Below are positions 15,042-23,847 of a stretch of 64,000 nucleotides of DNA, one piece after another (the stretch's first letter is position 1; each line of letters begins with the position of its first letter). This DNA is from Desulfitobacterium chlororespirans DSM 11544 (lineage in GTDB: Bacteria > Bacillota > Desulfitobacteriia > Desulfitobacteriales > Desulfitobacteriaceae), in contig NZ_FRDN01000004.1 in NCBI RefSeq assembly GCF_900143285.1, forward strand, positions 375,878 to 439,877, read 5' to 3'. The position numbers and the translations under genes are program-made. Below the pieces are notes generated by a model. The model was not told the DNA's origin and ran no database searches. It saw only the letters and a list, made by a program, of their open reading frames with translations.

Positions 15042-15683
15042 TCAAGCTTTTGCCACAGGATGTCTCAGCACGGTTTTCAACTTTTCCGGGGAGGTTTTAC
15101 GGGGGTCGGACAGATAGATTTCATGATGCTTGCGTTCAGCACCGGTCATATCCACCAGTTCATTCTGCTCCATGAAAGCCTTCATTCTCTCAAGGGAGGC
15201 CGGCTCATCCGCAAAAGGCCCGAGATGCATCATCTGCACACATAAGCCTTCACTAAATTTCTCAAACCTGACTTTGGCAACATCAAGCCCAGGTTTTTTT
15301 CGCTGGCATTCCGCCGCTGCCCACTGAAAAACCTCCTCAGTAACAAATTCCGGCTGCCGGATCATTGACGTCCAAAGCCAGGATTCACGATCCTGCAGAT
15401 CAAAGGCTGAGCCCCGACACCACCATAGTCCCTCTAAAGGGGGAACCACATATTCGATGTATCCGGCGGGAGGACTGCCGCTCAATTTACTCATTTTAAT
15501 GGTATAGGTGATCGCATAAAGTAGTTCCACAGCCTGCTGGTATTCTCCCCCTTCCGGATTGGGGTCTCCTTGACCGTCAACTATGATAAAATTCATGGGC
15601 GGCACCTCAACCAGCATGGGCTTGGGTTTGGGCAGATAGAGGTCTTTATAGGCTTTTTTATAATCCAATTTTTCACCGGCCAT
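15042..15683 (-). CDS. GyrI-like small-molecule binding protein
   Basis: 213 residues from the ATG at 15683, with GAGGAGG upstream. It is a stand-alone GyrI-like (SHS2) domain protein, with the Pro-rich start KPKPMLVEVPPMNFIIVDGQ followed by a repeated beta-beta-alpha pattern. Relatives bind or hydrolyse small, often cationic molecules. One base separates its start from the stop of the MerR regulator gene, so the two are translationally coupled and probably share a ligand. Confidence 0.82.
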   Translation of the reverse strand: MAGEKLDYKKAYKDLYLPKPKPMLVEVPPMNFIIVDGQGDPNPEGGEYQQAVELLYAITYTIKMSKLSGSPPAGYIEYVVPPLEGLWWCRGSAFDLQDRESWLWTSMIRQPEFVTEEVFQWAAAECQRKKPGLDVAKVRFEKFSEGLCVQMMHLGPFADEPASLERMKAFMEQNELVDMTGAERKHHEIYLSDPRKTSPEKLKTVLRHPVAKA

Positions 15684-15684
15684 C

Positions 15685-16485
15685 TTAAGCCTCCTCAATC
15701 GGAATGATGATTTCCGTCAGATAATTGTTTTCATTGCCCCTGAAAATCAGGCCCGGCCCTTTAAGATAAACCTCCCGGGAGGGGGTCAGGCATTTTAAAT
15801 GATTCCGGTGAGCATAATCCAGCAATGCTTTGTAGGCTAAATTCAGGGAGTCATACCCACCCTTATGAATTGTGCACAGAGCTTTAACTGCCCCCAAGGT
15901 TTTGGCGGTTACCCTGGGGTCCTGAATCAGCTTTTTTGTTGGCAGGCAGATTTCAATATCCGCCTCTTCCTTATATTCAGCGTCGTAGTACAGGTTAAAA
16001 GGGGCACCGGCTCCATTGTTTTTGACCGCCTTATAAAGGGTTCCGATATAGGTGCCAACATCGCGATAACTCCCTTGATAACGGATGGATGCAACGGTTA
16101 CGGACTGAAACTCCTTGATTTCAATTGGATGTTCCATAGCTCTTTCCTCCATTTTTGGGGATTGAATGTGGAGATTCATCTTTTGGATCAGCGCATTTTC
16201 CTTGGCTATATTATTTAAAATCTGCTGCTTCTTTTCGGCCAGATAGTAGGACAGGTCCGCGTCCCTGTCACCGTTGGCCAAAATCTCCTTGATCTCGGCA
16301 ATGGAGAAATCCAGGGATTTTAACAAAACAATAAATTGGGCTTTGCTAAAATCATAGTCATCATAGTATCTGTACGAGTTGTTTTCATCACGATGGGACG
16401 GCGTTAAAATTCCTTCCTCATCGTAATAGCGCAGAGCCTTGACCGTCAGTTTGGTGATTTTTGAAAAATCACTGATCTTATACAT
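15685..16485 (-). CDS. MerR family regulator with GyrI-like effector domain
   Basis: 266 residues. The N-terminal MerR helix-turn-helix (residues 1-70, VKALRYYDEEGILTPSHRD) is followed by a coiled coil (about 75-110) and a C-terminal GyrI/BmrR-type ligand domain (about 118-266). There are no metal-binding cysteines, so a drug- or metabolite-sensing BmrR/BltR-like regulator is likely. It forms a two-gene operon with the GyrI-like protein just downstream. Confidence 0.9.
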   Translation of the reverse strand: MYKISDFSKITKLTVKALRYYDEEGILTPSHRDENNSYRYYDDYDFSKAQFIVLLKSLDFSIAEIKEILANGDRDADLSYYLAEKKQQILNNIAKENALIQKMNLHIQSPKMEERAMEHPIEIKEFQSVTVASIRYQGSYRDVGTYIGTLYKAVKNNGAGAPFNLYYDAEYKEEADIEICLPTKKLIQDPRVTAKTLGAVKALCTIHKGGYDSLNLAYKALLDYAHRNHLKCLTPSREVYLKGPGLIFRGNENNYLTEIIIPIEEA

Positions 16486-16784
16486 GAATTCACCTCCATG
16501 CTATGATTATAAACTGTCCTCTGCACAGGAAAGTCAAGGAAATATCTTTCACGGCCTTCTCAGGCTTACCAAATGGCAAAATCTTATTTGCGACGGCAGG
16601 AATCCAATGTCTATTTCATCCGGCATATTTTTGCCTCCTATCGCCTGAATTCAGCCTGATTATAGCATCCTATTGCACATAAAAAAAGCATCCTCACCAG
16701 GGGTATAAGACCCTGTGGGGCATTTCCGGGAGGGGAAAAAAGCTTTCCTTAGAAGATCCTTATGGAGAGGTGAAGAATAAATAC

Positions 16785-16940
16785 ATGGTTCATCACAATA
16801 TTTACAGCTGTCTCGATGACGATGCCGATTGGCTCATAATGCTTCCTCTCACCTATCGGGCTAACACCGGCGACAGAGCGGGCATTAACCGTCAGTGGTG
16901 CAAACCGCCAAGGATTTATTTATTCACAGGTCAACCATGA
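16785..16940 (+). CDS. Small ORF, unknown (51 aa)
   Basis: It starts at ATG 16785 behind GAGAGGTGAAG and its stop overlaps the next small ORF as ATGA. No family is recognised. The coupled pair lies before a DUF3102 gene in a region that looks like a decayed mobile segment, so it may be a remnant. Confidence 0.3.
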   Translation: MVHHNIYSCLDDDADWLIMLPLTYRANTGDRAGINRQWCKPPRIYLFTGQP

Positions 16941-17038
16941 ACTACCGGCTGGAGCTGATCAAAGAAATCGGACAAACCGATTTTAAAAACCCGGATGAGC
17001 TTCTCCATATTCAGCTTTCCATGAGGCTGTTACGGTAA
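16937..17038 (+). CDS. Small ORF, unknown (33 aa)
   Basis: The start overlaps the stop of the preceding small ORF by 4 nt. The peptide is charged and probably helical (ELIKEIGQTDFKNPDELLHI). No family is recognised. It may be a coupled peptide or a fragment of a larger gene. Confidence 0.28.
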   Translation: MNYRLELIKEIGQTDFKNPDELLHIQLSMRLLR

Positions 17039-17185
17039 AATAGCCAGCTCACCCTTCGGGCAATGGCATATTTCCGCCTAAAAAGTGAAAGAACACGCAG
17101 TTGAAGCCCTCACACTCGCCCAGGGATTGGAATATTCTGTTGTATACTCTGCAGAATATTTCCGGTTAAAGGGAGTGTAACCAAA

Positions 17186-17917
17186 ATGGATGTTGAATTA
17201 TCTGTCCGGACGCCAACGCAAATTGCGTCCGAAATTAACTTAATTAAAAGCCGGACCGACAAAATCATGCTCCAAAGCTGTGTCCAAATCGGGCGCTGTC
17301 TGACGGAAGCCAAGGCAATGCTCCCCTATGGGGAATGGGGGGAATGGCTGAAGGAAGAGGTCAGTTATTCCCAGCGGACAGCCAATCACCTGATGCGGAT
17401 CTATCGGGAATTCGGGCCTAAATCCGCCTCACCCGGCGTGAGCTTGCCAGATTCGAATCCAGATTCGAATCTTAGTTTCTCCCAGGCGGTTATCCTCCTT
17501 GGGATTCCGGCGGAGGAGCGGGAAGAATTTTTGGCCTGCCATGATGTTGAAAACATGAGCAAACGAGAACTGCAGGCGGCTGTTCAGGAAAAAAAACAGA
17601 GCACGGAACTGGTCCCGGTCGTCAAGGTAACTCCAAAGGTGAGAAAAATACAGCCCAAAACCGTGCAGCCAACGGCCGAAACCTACACCGAAAGCATGAA
17701 GTATGACGAGCAATTTGCCCTGCACCGCGACAACTTGATCAGCGCCTATAATGAGCTGCTGAAAACACTCGTAGCCCAGAGCAGGATAGACACGGCGCGG
17801 AAGGAAGTCAACCGGAAAAAGGCCTTGGAAATTGCGACCAACATGGTTGCGACACTGCAGGAATATCCCCCCGCGATTAGAACGAATTTATCCGTTAAAA
17901 CAACTAACCCGGAATAA
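17186..17917 (+). CDS. DUF3102 domain protein
   Basis: 243 residues. The N-terminal part (about 10-130) fits DUF3102: an initial helix, then LPYGEWGEWLKEEVSYSQRTANHLMR, which looks like a DNA-binding helical segment related to KilA/ParB-like helices. A long charged helical C-terminus follows. A repeated segment DSNPDSN is at residues 89-95. Such genes are frequent near phage and plasmid remnants in Firmicutes. Function is unknown; replication or partition associated DNA binding is a guess. Confidence 0.75.
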   Translation: MDVELSVRTPTQIASEINLIKSRTDKIMLQSCVQIGRCLTEAKAMLPYGEWGEWLKEEVSYSQRTANHLMRIYREFGPKSASPGVSLPDSNPDSNLSFSQAVILLGIPAEEREEFLACHDVENMSKRELQAAVQEKKQSTELVPVVKVTPKVRKIQPKTVQPTAETYTESMKYDEQFALHRDNLISAYNELLKTLVAQSRIDTARKEVNRKKALEIATNMVATLQEYPPAIRTNLSVKTTNPE

Positions 17918-18102
17918 GGCCATAAAGCCGCTCCCTTGGCCTACGCTTCGGGGGCAAAAGTGGCCACCAAGCAATCCCCAAAGCCGGGGCAGCCCGTCAA
18001 CTTTGAAACCGGGCATGATTGCATAGACGGGCGCGCGGCTGCCAGGTAGAAACAAGGTGAGATCCGCTGGGTCGAGGAGCCGACCACACGGGAATGCTCA
18101 TA
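17918..18102. other. Decayed coding sequence, no intact gene
   Basis: One plus frame is open for about 43 codons (17916 to about 18050), with the motif PKPGQPVNFETGHD, but it has no start or ribosome site. It looks like the tail of a lost gene. Confidence 0.3.
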
Positions 18103-18155
18103 CCTGAAATTTAAAGGTAGTTTCTGTCGCGCCTGCTTGTAAATCGTTCATAATT
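18103..18155 (-). pseudogene. Fragment of a second surface-protein gene
   Basis: About 53 nt resemble the part of the neighbouring surface-protein gene at about 18540-18595. In the minus frame they read NDLQAGATETTFKFQ, against SDLKIGATEATFKFQ in the intact gene. A stop follows at once. It is a leftover of a tandem paralogue. Confidence 0.7.
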
Positions 18156-18208
18156 ATATCATGGAAGACTTCGTTTTTAACACCTGGAACAGACGAGCCT
18201 GACACGCA

Positions 18209-19915
18209 CTAATCACTTAATATTTGCTTGCCGTCTTTCCAACAGTCATAGGACGTACCAAGCAGCCCTTTCCATGGCCCATTCTCGTTATACTCATAAT
18301 ATAAATAAATCCACCGTAGCCTCTCTCCATCAGAAGGGTCCTCAAATTTTATCGTTCCTTTTTTTTCCGAATAGTTTAAGGTTACCGGCAGTTTCCCAAG
18401 CACTGCTGCTCGTTCTTTTAAAGTCTCTTCTAAATTATCTAAGGATACCGGTAGTATCTCATCCTTCAATTCTCTTTTAGGAGCAAACGCATCTGCTTTC
18501 AGAGTGACAAGCTCAGTAATATCCTCACCATTTTTAAGCAGCTGAAACTTAAAGGTGGCTTCGGTCGCGCCAATTTTTAAATCGCTTATTGTTAATTCAA
18601 ACTTATCAAAATCTAAATTATTGCCGAACGATGCATCAATGTATACCCCTACATTACAGCTAGCCGTCTTTCCCCCGTCCTTAACTGTTACCGTAATAAC
18701 CGTTGTACCCTCTTTTACGCCTACAACCTTTCCTGAGTCGCTTACTGTCGCTACCGCTGGATTACTCGAAGACCACGTTACGTTACCGCTATTTCCATAT
18801 ACAGGGTTACCAGATGCGTCAGATGCTTCCAATAGAGCCGTCAGCGTTTCGCTTCCTCCAGCCGGTATGTTTAGTATACTTTTGTTTAAACTTATACCTG
18901 TCGGATAAACACTATCGCTCCAAATAGTACTTCCCTGGTTTAAATTTTCTATGACACGCTCCGGTACAATTCCTGTTCCGCCAAATACACTAACTTTATT
19001 TGCCTTAGCCGCTCTTTGTTGGTAATAGCTCTTTATATTATCTGGAGGATCATTATTTACCAGAATGACCGGCTCCCCAATCTTGGCCGCATACGCTCCG
19101 CCGGATAAAGCATCGGCAAATACTTCTCCTGTAGCCAGACATATCTTTTCTGATTTAAATTCATTCTCAAACTTTTGATTTACGGCTATATTTCTGGAAT
19201 ATTTATCCACTCCCAAGATTCGCTCTGCTTTGGGAAATTCATTGTACACCAAATCACTAACGACATCCGAATAGCCTATAACATAGCTTTTATTCACATT
19301 TGCACTAGAAACATAATTCTTTACCGAATCCGGAACCCCGTCACTTGGCACCAGGATAATCGGCATTTGTTTAAACCCAGCAATCGAACCCACGGATAAA
19401 GCGTCGGGATAGTCCTCTCCTGTTACAACAAACAATTCCGGAGAATCTTGGGCAGCAGTAATTTGTTTGGCAACCTCCACGGCCGTCTCATATCTATCAT
19501 AGCCAAAAACGCGGTTAACATCGATACCCATTGCTTCTAGTTCCTCTTCAACCGACGCATAGATTACACCTGTTCCGCCTATGATGATTACATTTTTCAC
19601 CTGTAAACCGCTTATGACCCGCTTTGTCACTTCCGGCATACTATTTGATTTTGTTAATAAAATCGGTGCATCATACTTGTACGCTAAGGGGACAGCCGTC
19701 AAGGCATCTGGATAGTTTTCCCCATAAGCCAGTACAGCATAGTCCGATTTTGTCCAGCCAGATTTGGCAATTTCGGCTGCCGTTTCGTACCGATCGTAGC
19801 CGGCCAATCTTGTTACGGTCGGCGACGTGTCCGCCATGGTTGCCGCGGGGAAACAAAACGTAAAAACAAATGCAAGTATGAGTAGTGAACCCGTAATTAT
19901 TTTGCGCATGGACAT
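18209..19915 (-). CDS. Secreted cell-wall-binding repeat protein with Ig-like domain
   Basis: 568 residues from the ATG at 19915, chosen for the GGAGGGGG site 8 nt upstream and the signal peptide that follows (MRKIITGSLLILAFVFTF, cleavage near AATMA). Three cell wall binding repeats of type 2 (CWB2, pattern RLAGYDRYETAAEIA, then IIGGTG) cover about residues 30-320. A bacterial Ig-like (Big_2) domain covers about 345-430, and an unassigned beta-rich C-terminus ends the protein. CWB2 triplets anchor proteins to secondary cell wall polymers, so this is a surface protein. A fragment of a paralogue lies just downstream. Confidence 0.9.
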   Translation of the reverse strand: MSMRKIITGSLLILAFVFTFCFPAATMADTSPTVTRLAGYDRYETAAEIAKSGWTKSDYAVLAYGENYPDALTAVPLAYKYDAPILLTKSNSMPEVTKRVISGLQVKNVIIIGGTGVIYASVEEELEAMGIDVNRVFGYDRYETAVEVAKQITAAQDSPELFVVTGEDYPDALSVGSIAGFKQMPIILVPSDGVPDSVKNYVSSANVNKSYVIGYSDVVSDLVYNEFPKAERILGVDKYSRNIAVNQKFENEFKSEKICLATGEVFADALSGGAYAAKIGEPVILVNNDPPDNIKSYYQQRAAKANKVSVFGGTGIVPERVIENLNQGSTIWSDSVYPTGISLNKSILNIPAGGSETLTALLEASDASGNPVYGNSGNVTWSSSNPAVATVSDSGKVVGVKEGTTVITVTVKDGGKTASCNVGVYIDASFGNNLDFDKFELTISDLKIGATEATFKFQLLKNGEDITELVTLKADAFAPKRELKDEILPVSLDNLEETLKERAAVLGKLPVTLNYSEKKGTIKFEDPSDGERLRWIYLYYEYNENGPWKGLLGTSYDCWKDGKQILSD

Positions 19916-20397
19916 AACAAATTCCCCCTCCATTTTTATTTTTTCTTCGTAAAATATATCATATATACTACCCTTATCAGACTGCGTAAGTGGCATTCTT
20001 TCCATCGCCATGGAGCCATTAACCTCATCAATTCACCTCACAACCTACCAACGGCAATTGACCAATGGAAGGCTATCTTTGGCAACCAGCGATAGGGCTT
20101 TAACTTCCTTTGGCCTTGACACCATATGAATCTCTCCCTGTATAATTACTCTCTTGTATACTTTATTCTATCACAAAACTGACACAAAACTGATGCAAAA
20201 ATAACTGTTCTTCTACTATCCGGCAAGCCCTTTCGCCAGTTCCTTTGCATATCCACCCGCTGGCTCTTGCTGTCGTCAAGGTTATCGGTCTTTTCATAGA
20301 CCAAAGATCCTCTGTATCAGTTCGTTGATGATGTGCGCAGCTTTCTTGCTTTGAGGCAACCTGGCGTTTACCCGCATCAGCCGGCTCTTTAACAATT
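19916..20397. other. Intergenic leader and decayed sequence
   Basis: Next to the surface-protein gene is a possible minus-strand leader of about 180 nt with internal pairings (GGAAG/CTTCC enclosing CTATC/GATAG, 20060-20105). It matches no riboswitch class I can name. The 20220-20395 part has short interrupted frames and looks like a gene remnant. Confidence 0.3.
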
Positions 20398-20449
20398 ATT
20401 CAGCAGGAAAAGGCCACCCTTTTAAAAGGGCTGCCTTTTCCTGCTGAAT
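20398..20449. terminator. Strong hairpin terminator
   Basis: Arms of about 17 bp (ATTCAGCAGGAAAAGGC and its complement) with an inner CTTTTAAAAG helix. It lies directly after the stop of the GcvT-like remnant on the minus strand. Confidence 0.75.
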
Positions 20450-20465
20450 ATGTTTTATCTGCAGA

Positions 20466-20831
20466 TTATTTCTTAAAAACAGGACGAGGGATCCTTTCCA
20501 CATCAAAGTTCTCGTTTCTGTCCTCCTTGATATGGGGGAGCAGCATTACTTTTGCCTTGATTCTCATCTGTCTTGTTCCGAGGTTGCCCCAGAGAACCTC
20601 AACCACTTTGCCTTCCACAGCATAATCCTGATCGATGGTGCACAGAGAAAGCATTTCCCGTGTTTTAGCGGAGAGCATGCGTCCGGAGGAAGCTCCAATC
20701 ATCCTATTGCCGTCATATACGACATCAATGTGCATACCACCATTGTTGCGGACATAGTCGTAATCGCCCACCATATCCATGATATCACAGCTGTTTCCCG
20801 CCTCAAATGCTGTAGCGATGACCTTCAGCAC
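20466..20831 (-). pseudogene. C-terminal remnant of a GcvT-like aminomethyltransferase/demethylase
   Basis: 121 codons correspond to the C-terminal beta barrel of the GcvT/LigM/DmdA-type folate enzymes (VEGKVVEVLWGNLGTRQMRI). The folate-binding N-terminal two thirds (about 300 residues) are missing. Upstream there is a stop and then a PucR-like remnant. The first codons read as an internal stretch (EDVLKVIATAFEAG). It is probably not functional. Assignment rests on the C-terminal pattern only. Confidence 0.55.
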
Positions 20832-21054
20832 ATCCTCCTTATCCTAGATAAGGTGGACCATGATGTTGTGATGCCTATCGTCCGCACATCTGATAGAAAA
20901 ATCTCTTGCACCGTGTGCTTTCACTGGTGAAGTGATACTTATTGCCAACAATTTTATTGAGCAGCTCAGGGTCAGGCAAGCACATCGAAAATAAGTCCAA
21001 ACACACGGCGTTTTGATAATAAGGGCTTTAGCCAATGATTCGCAACACTCTGAA

Positions 21055-21219
21055 CTATAAGCTAAAGCACACGTTTTCATCCTCCAGACTAACTGCACAC
21101 AACTCTTCAATCTTACGAATTCGGTAATATAAAGTATTCTTATGGAGAAAGAATCGTTCGGAAGCCCTCTGAATGCTTCTCCCTGAATCAAGGTATGCTT
21201 CTAAGGGTTTATGTGCTAT
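21055..21219 (-). pseudogene. Remnant of a PucR/CdaR-type regulator (C-terminal HTH)
   Basis: 54 codons between two stops encode a clear PucR C-terminal helix-turn-helix (SIQRASERFFLHKNTLYYRI, then RKIEELC). There is no start and the rest of the gene is absent. Together with the GcvT-like tail it suggests a deleted catabolic locus. Confidence 0.7.
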
Positions 21220-21258
21220 TCACTTTGTTGAAATTAATTAAACACCTTATGTTCATGG

Positions 21259-22098
21259 TCAATGTTCATTTGGTATCGTGTCCTTTTTAATATCCTGGCG
21301 AAATTCCGAGGGGGAGACCCCGGTTTGCTTTTTAAAGGCTTTACTGAAATAGAGATTATCGGAAAAGCCCACGCATTCGGCCACCTGCTTCACCGAAGAA
21401 CAGGTTTGCAGCAGATCCTTGGCCCGTTGGATGCGCAGCTCGGCCAGAAATCTGGCCGGCGCTATGCCGGTATGCATTTGAAACAGCCGGGTAAATTGTT
21501 TGCCACCTAAACCATATTGCCCGGCAAGTTTGGCGATGGATAACTGCTGCGAATAATTTTCATAGATATAAGCGACGGCATCCTCAATCAGCTCACTCTT
21601 ATTGTCGCATAACTGCCGTTTCGCCGACAGCAGAATTTCTTCAACGAGATGATGAAACAGGGACCTGCTTCGCAAAGCGGCCAGGCTGCTCCGGGCAGCT
21701 TCACAGGCCAGAAGCTGCTGGGTCATATCCATAATCCGGGTATTTAGGCCCGTAGAAAAAGTAAAATGTTCATGATAATACGGGGATGAGCGGTGTTCTT
21801 GCTCCGGAATTTGATAATGAACCACCGCATAGCACCATATTTTATTGCCAATGACCTCTTTATCCAGGCACATATCCGGTCCGGCATGCATGATCATACC
21901 GGGCTCCAGTATATAGGGCATGCCGTTGAGGGTAAAGCAGGCACTGCCTTTAAGAGGAACCAAAAGTCCTCCCGCACCATGATAGGTCCTCGAACCCCGC
22001 TCTCTGCTGCCGGAAGGGACTATCTCCGAAAATCCATCCGAAAATGATATCGCCGCACCTGCATAATAATCCACAAGTTTATTGACGTTGATCGTCAT
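21259..22098 (-). CDS. AraC family regulator (1)
   Basis: 279 residues. The N-terminal part (1-170) is a cupin-like sensor (GGLLVPLKGSACFTLNGMPY). The C-terminal AraC DNA-binding domain (about 180-270) has two helix-turn-helices, ending FSDNLYFSKAFKKQTGVSPS. It is a close paralogue of the regulator at 33063-33884. It is divergent from the FecB-type lipoprotein gene at 22285 and shares a 186-nt control region with two dyads. Probable role: activator of the metallophore uptake genes, as YbtA-type AraC regulators are elsewhere. Confidence 0.9.
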   Translation of the reverse strand: MTINVNKLVDYYAGAAISFSDGFSEIVPSGSRERGSRTYHGAGGLLVPLKGSACFTLNGMPYILEPGMIMHAGPDMCLDKEVIGNKIWCYAVVHYQIPEQEHRSSPYYHEHFTFSTGLNTRIMDMTQQLLACEAARSSLAALRSRSLFHHLVEEILLSAKRQLCDNKSELIEDAVAYIYENYSQQLSIAKLAGQYGLGGKQFTRLFQMHTGIAPARFLAELRIQRAKDLLQTCSSVKQVAECVGFSDNLYFSKAFKKQTGVSPSEFRQDIKKDTIPNEH

Positions 22099-22205
22099 TT
22101 GCTAGTCAATCTCCTTTCATTCATTTTTTTCCCTCCCCCACCCCCTCCTTCATTCCCCAAAAGGATAAGCTCGGAAAATTCCATGCATGCGGGGTTTTTA
22201 TTCCA

Positions 22206-22222
22206 TTCCCATGCAATGGGAA
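22206..22222. promoter_or_regulatory. Dyad TTCCCAT-N3-ATGGGAA
   Basis: A 7-bp perfect inverted repeat with a 3-nt spacer in the AraC1/FecB1 divergent region, upstream of the FecB1 promoter. It may be a regulator site, perhaps for the divergent AraC protein. Confidence 0.4.
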
Positions 22223-22238
22223 GTTTGCTATACTTGCT

Positions 22239-22266
22239 TTGCAAGTTAGCTATAGCTAACTATAAT
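22239..22266 (+). promoter_or_regulatory. FecB1 promoter with island operator (copy a)
   Basis: TTGCAA and TATAAT are 16 bp apart. The perfect 18-bp palindrome AGTTAG-CTATAG-CTAACT (22244-22261) fills the spacer, so a bound protein would block polymerase. The same AGTTAG-N6-CTAACT pattern recurs at 32944, 43883, 48966 and 50260. Confidence 0.75.
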
Positions 22267-22284
22267 GAATTGGGGGAATGAACC

Positions 22285-23271
22285 ATGAAAAAACTAAGGG
22301 GGCTGATGGTCTCAGTCCCAATCGCCTTGTTGCTGGTTGTTCTGATGGGCTGCGCCGGGACGCCCGCGGAAAATAGTGGTGTAAGTGCGCCGGAAGCCGG
22401 TTCAGGGGATGAGGTGGCGGACCAGGCCTGGCCAAGAACCATCATCGATGCGGCGGGACATGAGGTTACCCTGGAGAAGGCACCTTCAAGAATTGTTGTC
22501 GTCCATTTTTCGGATATGGAATACATGCTGGCTCTGGATGCACCCTTGATCGGCGCGGGTTTCGCGGAAAGCAGAATAGCTATGTGGGATACCCTGGAGC
22601 CTTACCGCGGTAAAGGGATTGTGGATATTGGCTCCTCGGCGGCACCCAACCTGGAAAAGATTTTAGAGCTTGACCCCGATCTGATTATCGGAAATATCAG
22701 CTTTAATGCCGATATCTATGACGAGCTGCGGAAAATTGCACCCACAGTGAACCTGGGGGGCTATACAACCTGGGAAGATAGACTGAAAGCCACAGCCGAG
22801 GTGATAGGCAAAGAAAATGAAGCTGCGGAATATCAAGAAAAAACTCATCAGCTGCTTGCCGATTCCCGCGGGAAATTATCCTCATACAGTGATCAGACCT
22901 TTGCCAGCCTCCGCATTACCTCCAGTGAGCAAAAGACCATGGAGCTTCTGGGCAGCAAAGAGCTGGGAGCCTATTACAGCAGTGAACGAGGCCTGGGGCT
23001 CAAGGCTCCTGATCAGTATCCGGAGACATGGCAATCAGCAACCATGGAAGGCATCGCAGTTATGGACCCGGATTATATCTTACTGCATGCCGACAGCAAA
23101 ACAGCCTATGATGAATTCACACAATGGGGGTCCCAGCAAAGCGTTTGGAGCAATCTGAAAGCGGTGAAGAACGGTCATGTGATTTATCTGAATATGTCAG
23201 TATGGAGCGGCAGCCCACGGGCCATCGAGCTGGCAGCGCAAAATATCGTCGCCGGGGTGATAGAAAACTAG
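22285..23271 (+). CDS. FecB-type iron/metallophore-binding lipoprotein (1)
   Basis: 328 residues. A lipoprotein signal with lipobox LMGC (Cys at 23) is followed by a class III periplasmic-binding fold (TroA/FecB/BtuF type): PSRIVVVHFSDMEYMLALDA, then NLEKILELDPDLIIG. It captures a metal chelate, haem, siderophore or corrinoid at the membrane for an ABC importer. No permease is adjacent on this strand. It probably shares the FecCDE importer at 27-30 kb with its paralogue at 31932-32918. A hairpin terminator follows. Confidence 0.9.
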   Translation: MKKLRGLMVSVPIALLLVVLMGCAGTPAENSGVSAPEAGSGDEVADQAWPRTIIDAAGHEVTLEKAPSRIVVVHFSDMEYMLALDAPLIGAGFAESRIAMWDTLEPYRGKGIVDIGSSAAPNLEKILELDPDLIIGNISFNADIYDELRKIAPTVNLGGYTTWEDRLKATAEVIGKENEAAEYQEKTHQLLADSRGKLSSYSDQTFASLRITSSEQKTMELLGSKELGAYYSSERGLGLKAPDQYPETWQSATMEGIAVMDPDYILLHADSKTAYDEFTQWGSQQSVWSNLKAVKNGHVIYLNMSVWSGSPRAIELAAQNIVAGVIEN

Positions 23272-23293
23272 ACGATAAATCTCATTGATTATG

Positions 23294-23330
23294 AAAAAGG
23301 CTATGGCCTCCTTTGGGCCAATAGCCTTTT
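23294..23330 (+). terminator. Terminator of FecB1
   Basis: AAAAAGGCTAT pairs with ATAGCCTTTT, with an inner GGCC/GGCC helix, 22 nt after the stop codon. Confidence 0.8.
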
Positions 23331-23348
23331 CCTATTTGCCTGCCCTTT

Positions 23349-23399
23349 CCCCTCATCAGTGGCCGCCCCTCTCCCCTTTCCTCCACAGTCGACCAAATA
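23349..23399 (-). repeat. Degenerate copy of the nifK-like gene 3' end
   Basis: About 51 nt match 23841-23893, the last codons and trailer of the nifK-like gene (from CCCCTCATCAGTGG to GACCAAAT), with scattered changes and a lost base. The 440 nt between the copies hold a small membrane-protein gene. This points to a duplication or insertion scar. Confidence 0.65.
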
Positions 23400-23534
23400 A
23401 TTTACAATGATTGCAACTCTTGTATCAAATAGTAAATAACAGTATACTTATTGCAATTGTTATGTTAATCAAACAAATCGTCTAAATCGGAATGATTTAG
23501 AATTTTATTGTAGAGCTAGGATGTGAGGACGATA

Positions 23535-23708
23535 ATGAAAAAAAATTTTCTTATATATGGTGTGATAGGAGGAATTACTTTTGGGATTAGTTTAGTGTTT
23601 TTGAACTATATGAAATACAAAACTCTGGATTTAATTTGGTTATTAGGTGGGGTTATTTGGTTTTTGTCTTCGATTTTTATATCTCATTTATTGAATTCAG
23701 ATCACTAG
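23535..23708 (+). CDS. Small two-helix membrane protein (57 aa)
   Basis: It starts at ATG 23535 behind GAGG. Two hydrophobic segments (residues 4-21 and about 33-49) with basic ends indicate a small inner-membrane protein. It is AT-rich compared with its neighbours and has its own terminator, between direct repeats of the nifK-like 3' end. No family is recognised. A recently inserted gene is possible. Confidence 0.5.
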   Translation: MKKNFLIYGVIGGITFGISLVFLNYMKYKTLDLIWLLGGVIWFLSSIFISHLLNSDH

Positions 23709-23758
23709 ACAATTTACTTTTTCATTATTATGGATTTAAAAAACTATCGCAGCAACTC

Positions 23759-23800
23759 AGCCCAATTTGCAGTAAGTTTCCTTGTTATGCAAATTGGGCT
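23759..23800 (+). terminator. Terminator of the small membrane protein gene
   Basis: AGCCCAATTTGC and GCAAATTGGGCT form a 12-bp stem with an 18-nt loop. It may also serve the end of the nifHDK-like operon on the other strand. Confidence 0.7.
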
Positions 23801-23847
23801 GCTTCTTTAGTGTATAGTTAAAAACTGATGATTTGTTTGTCCCCTCA

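Noticed and set aside
20040-20160. A riboswitch before the surface-protein gene
   Set aside because: Some pairings exist, but the conserved cores of c-di-GMP, c-di-AMP, SAM, cobalamin, Mn, Mg and fluoride classes are absent.
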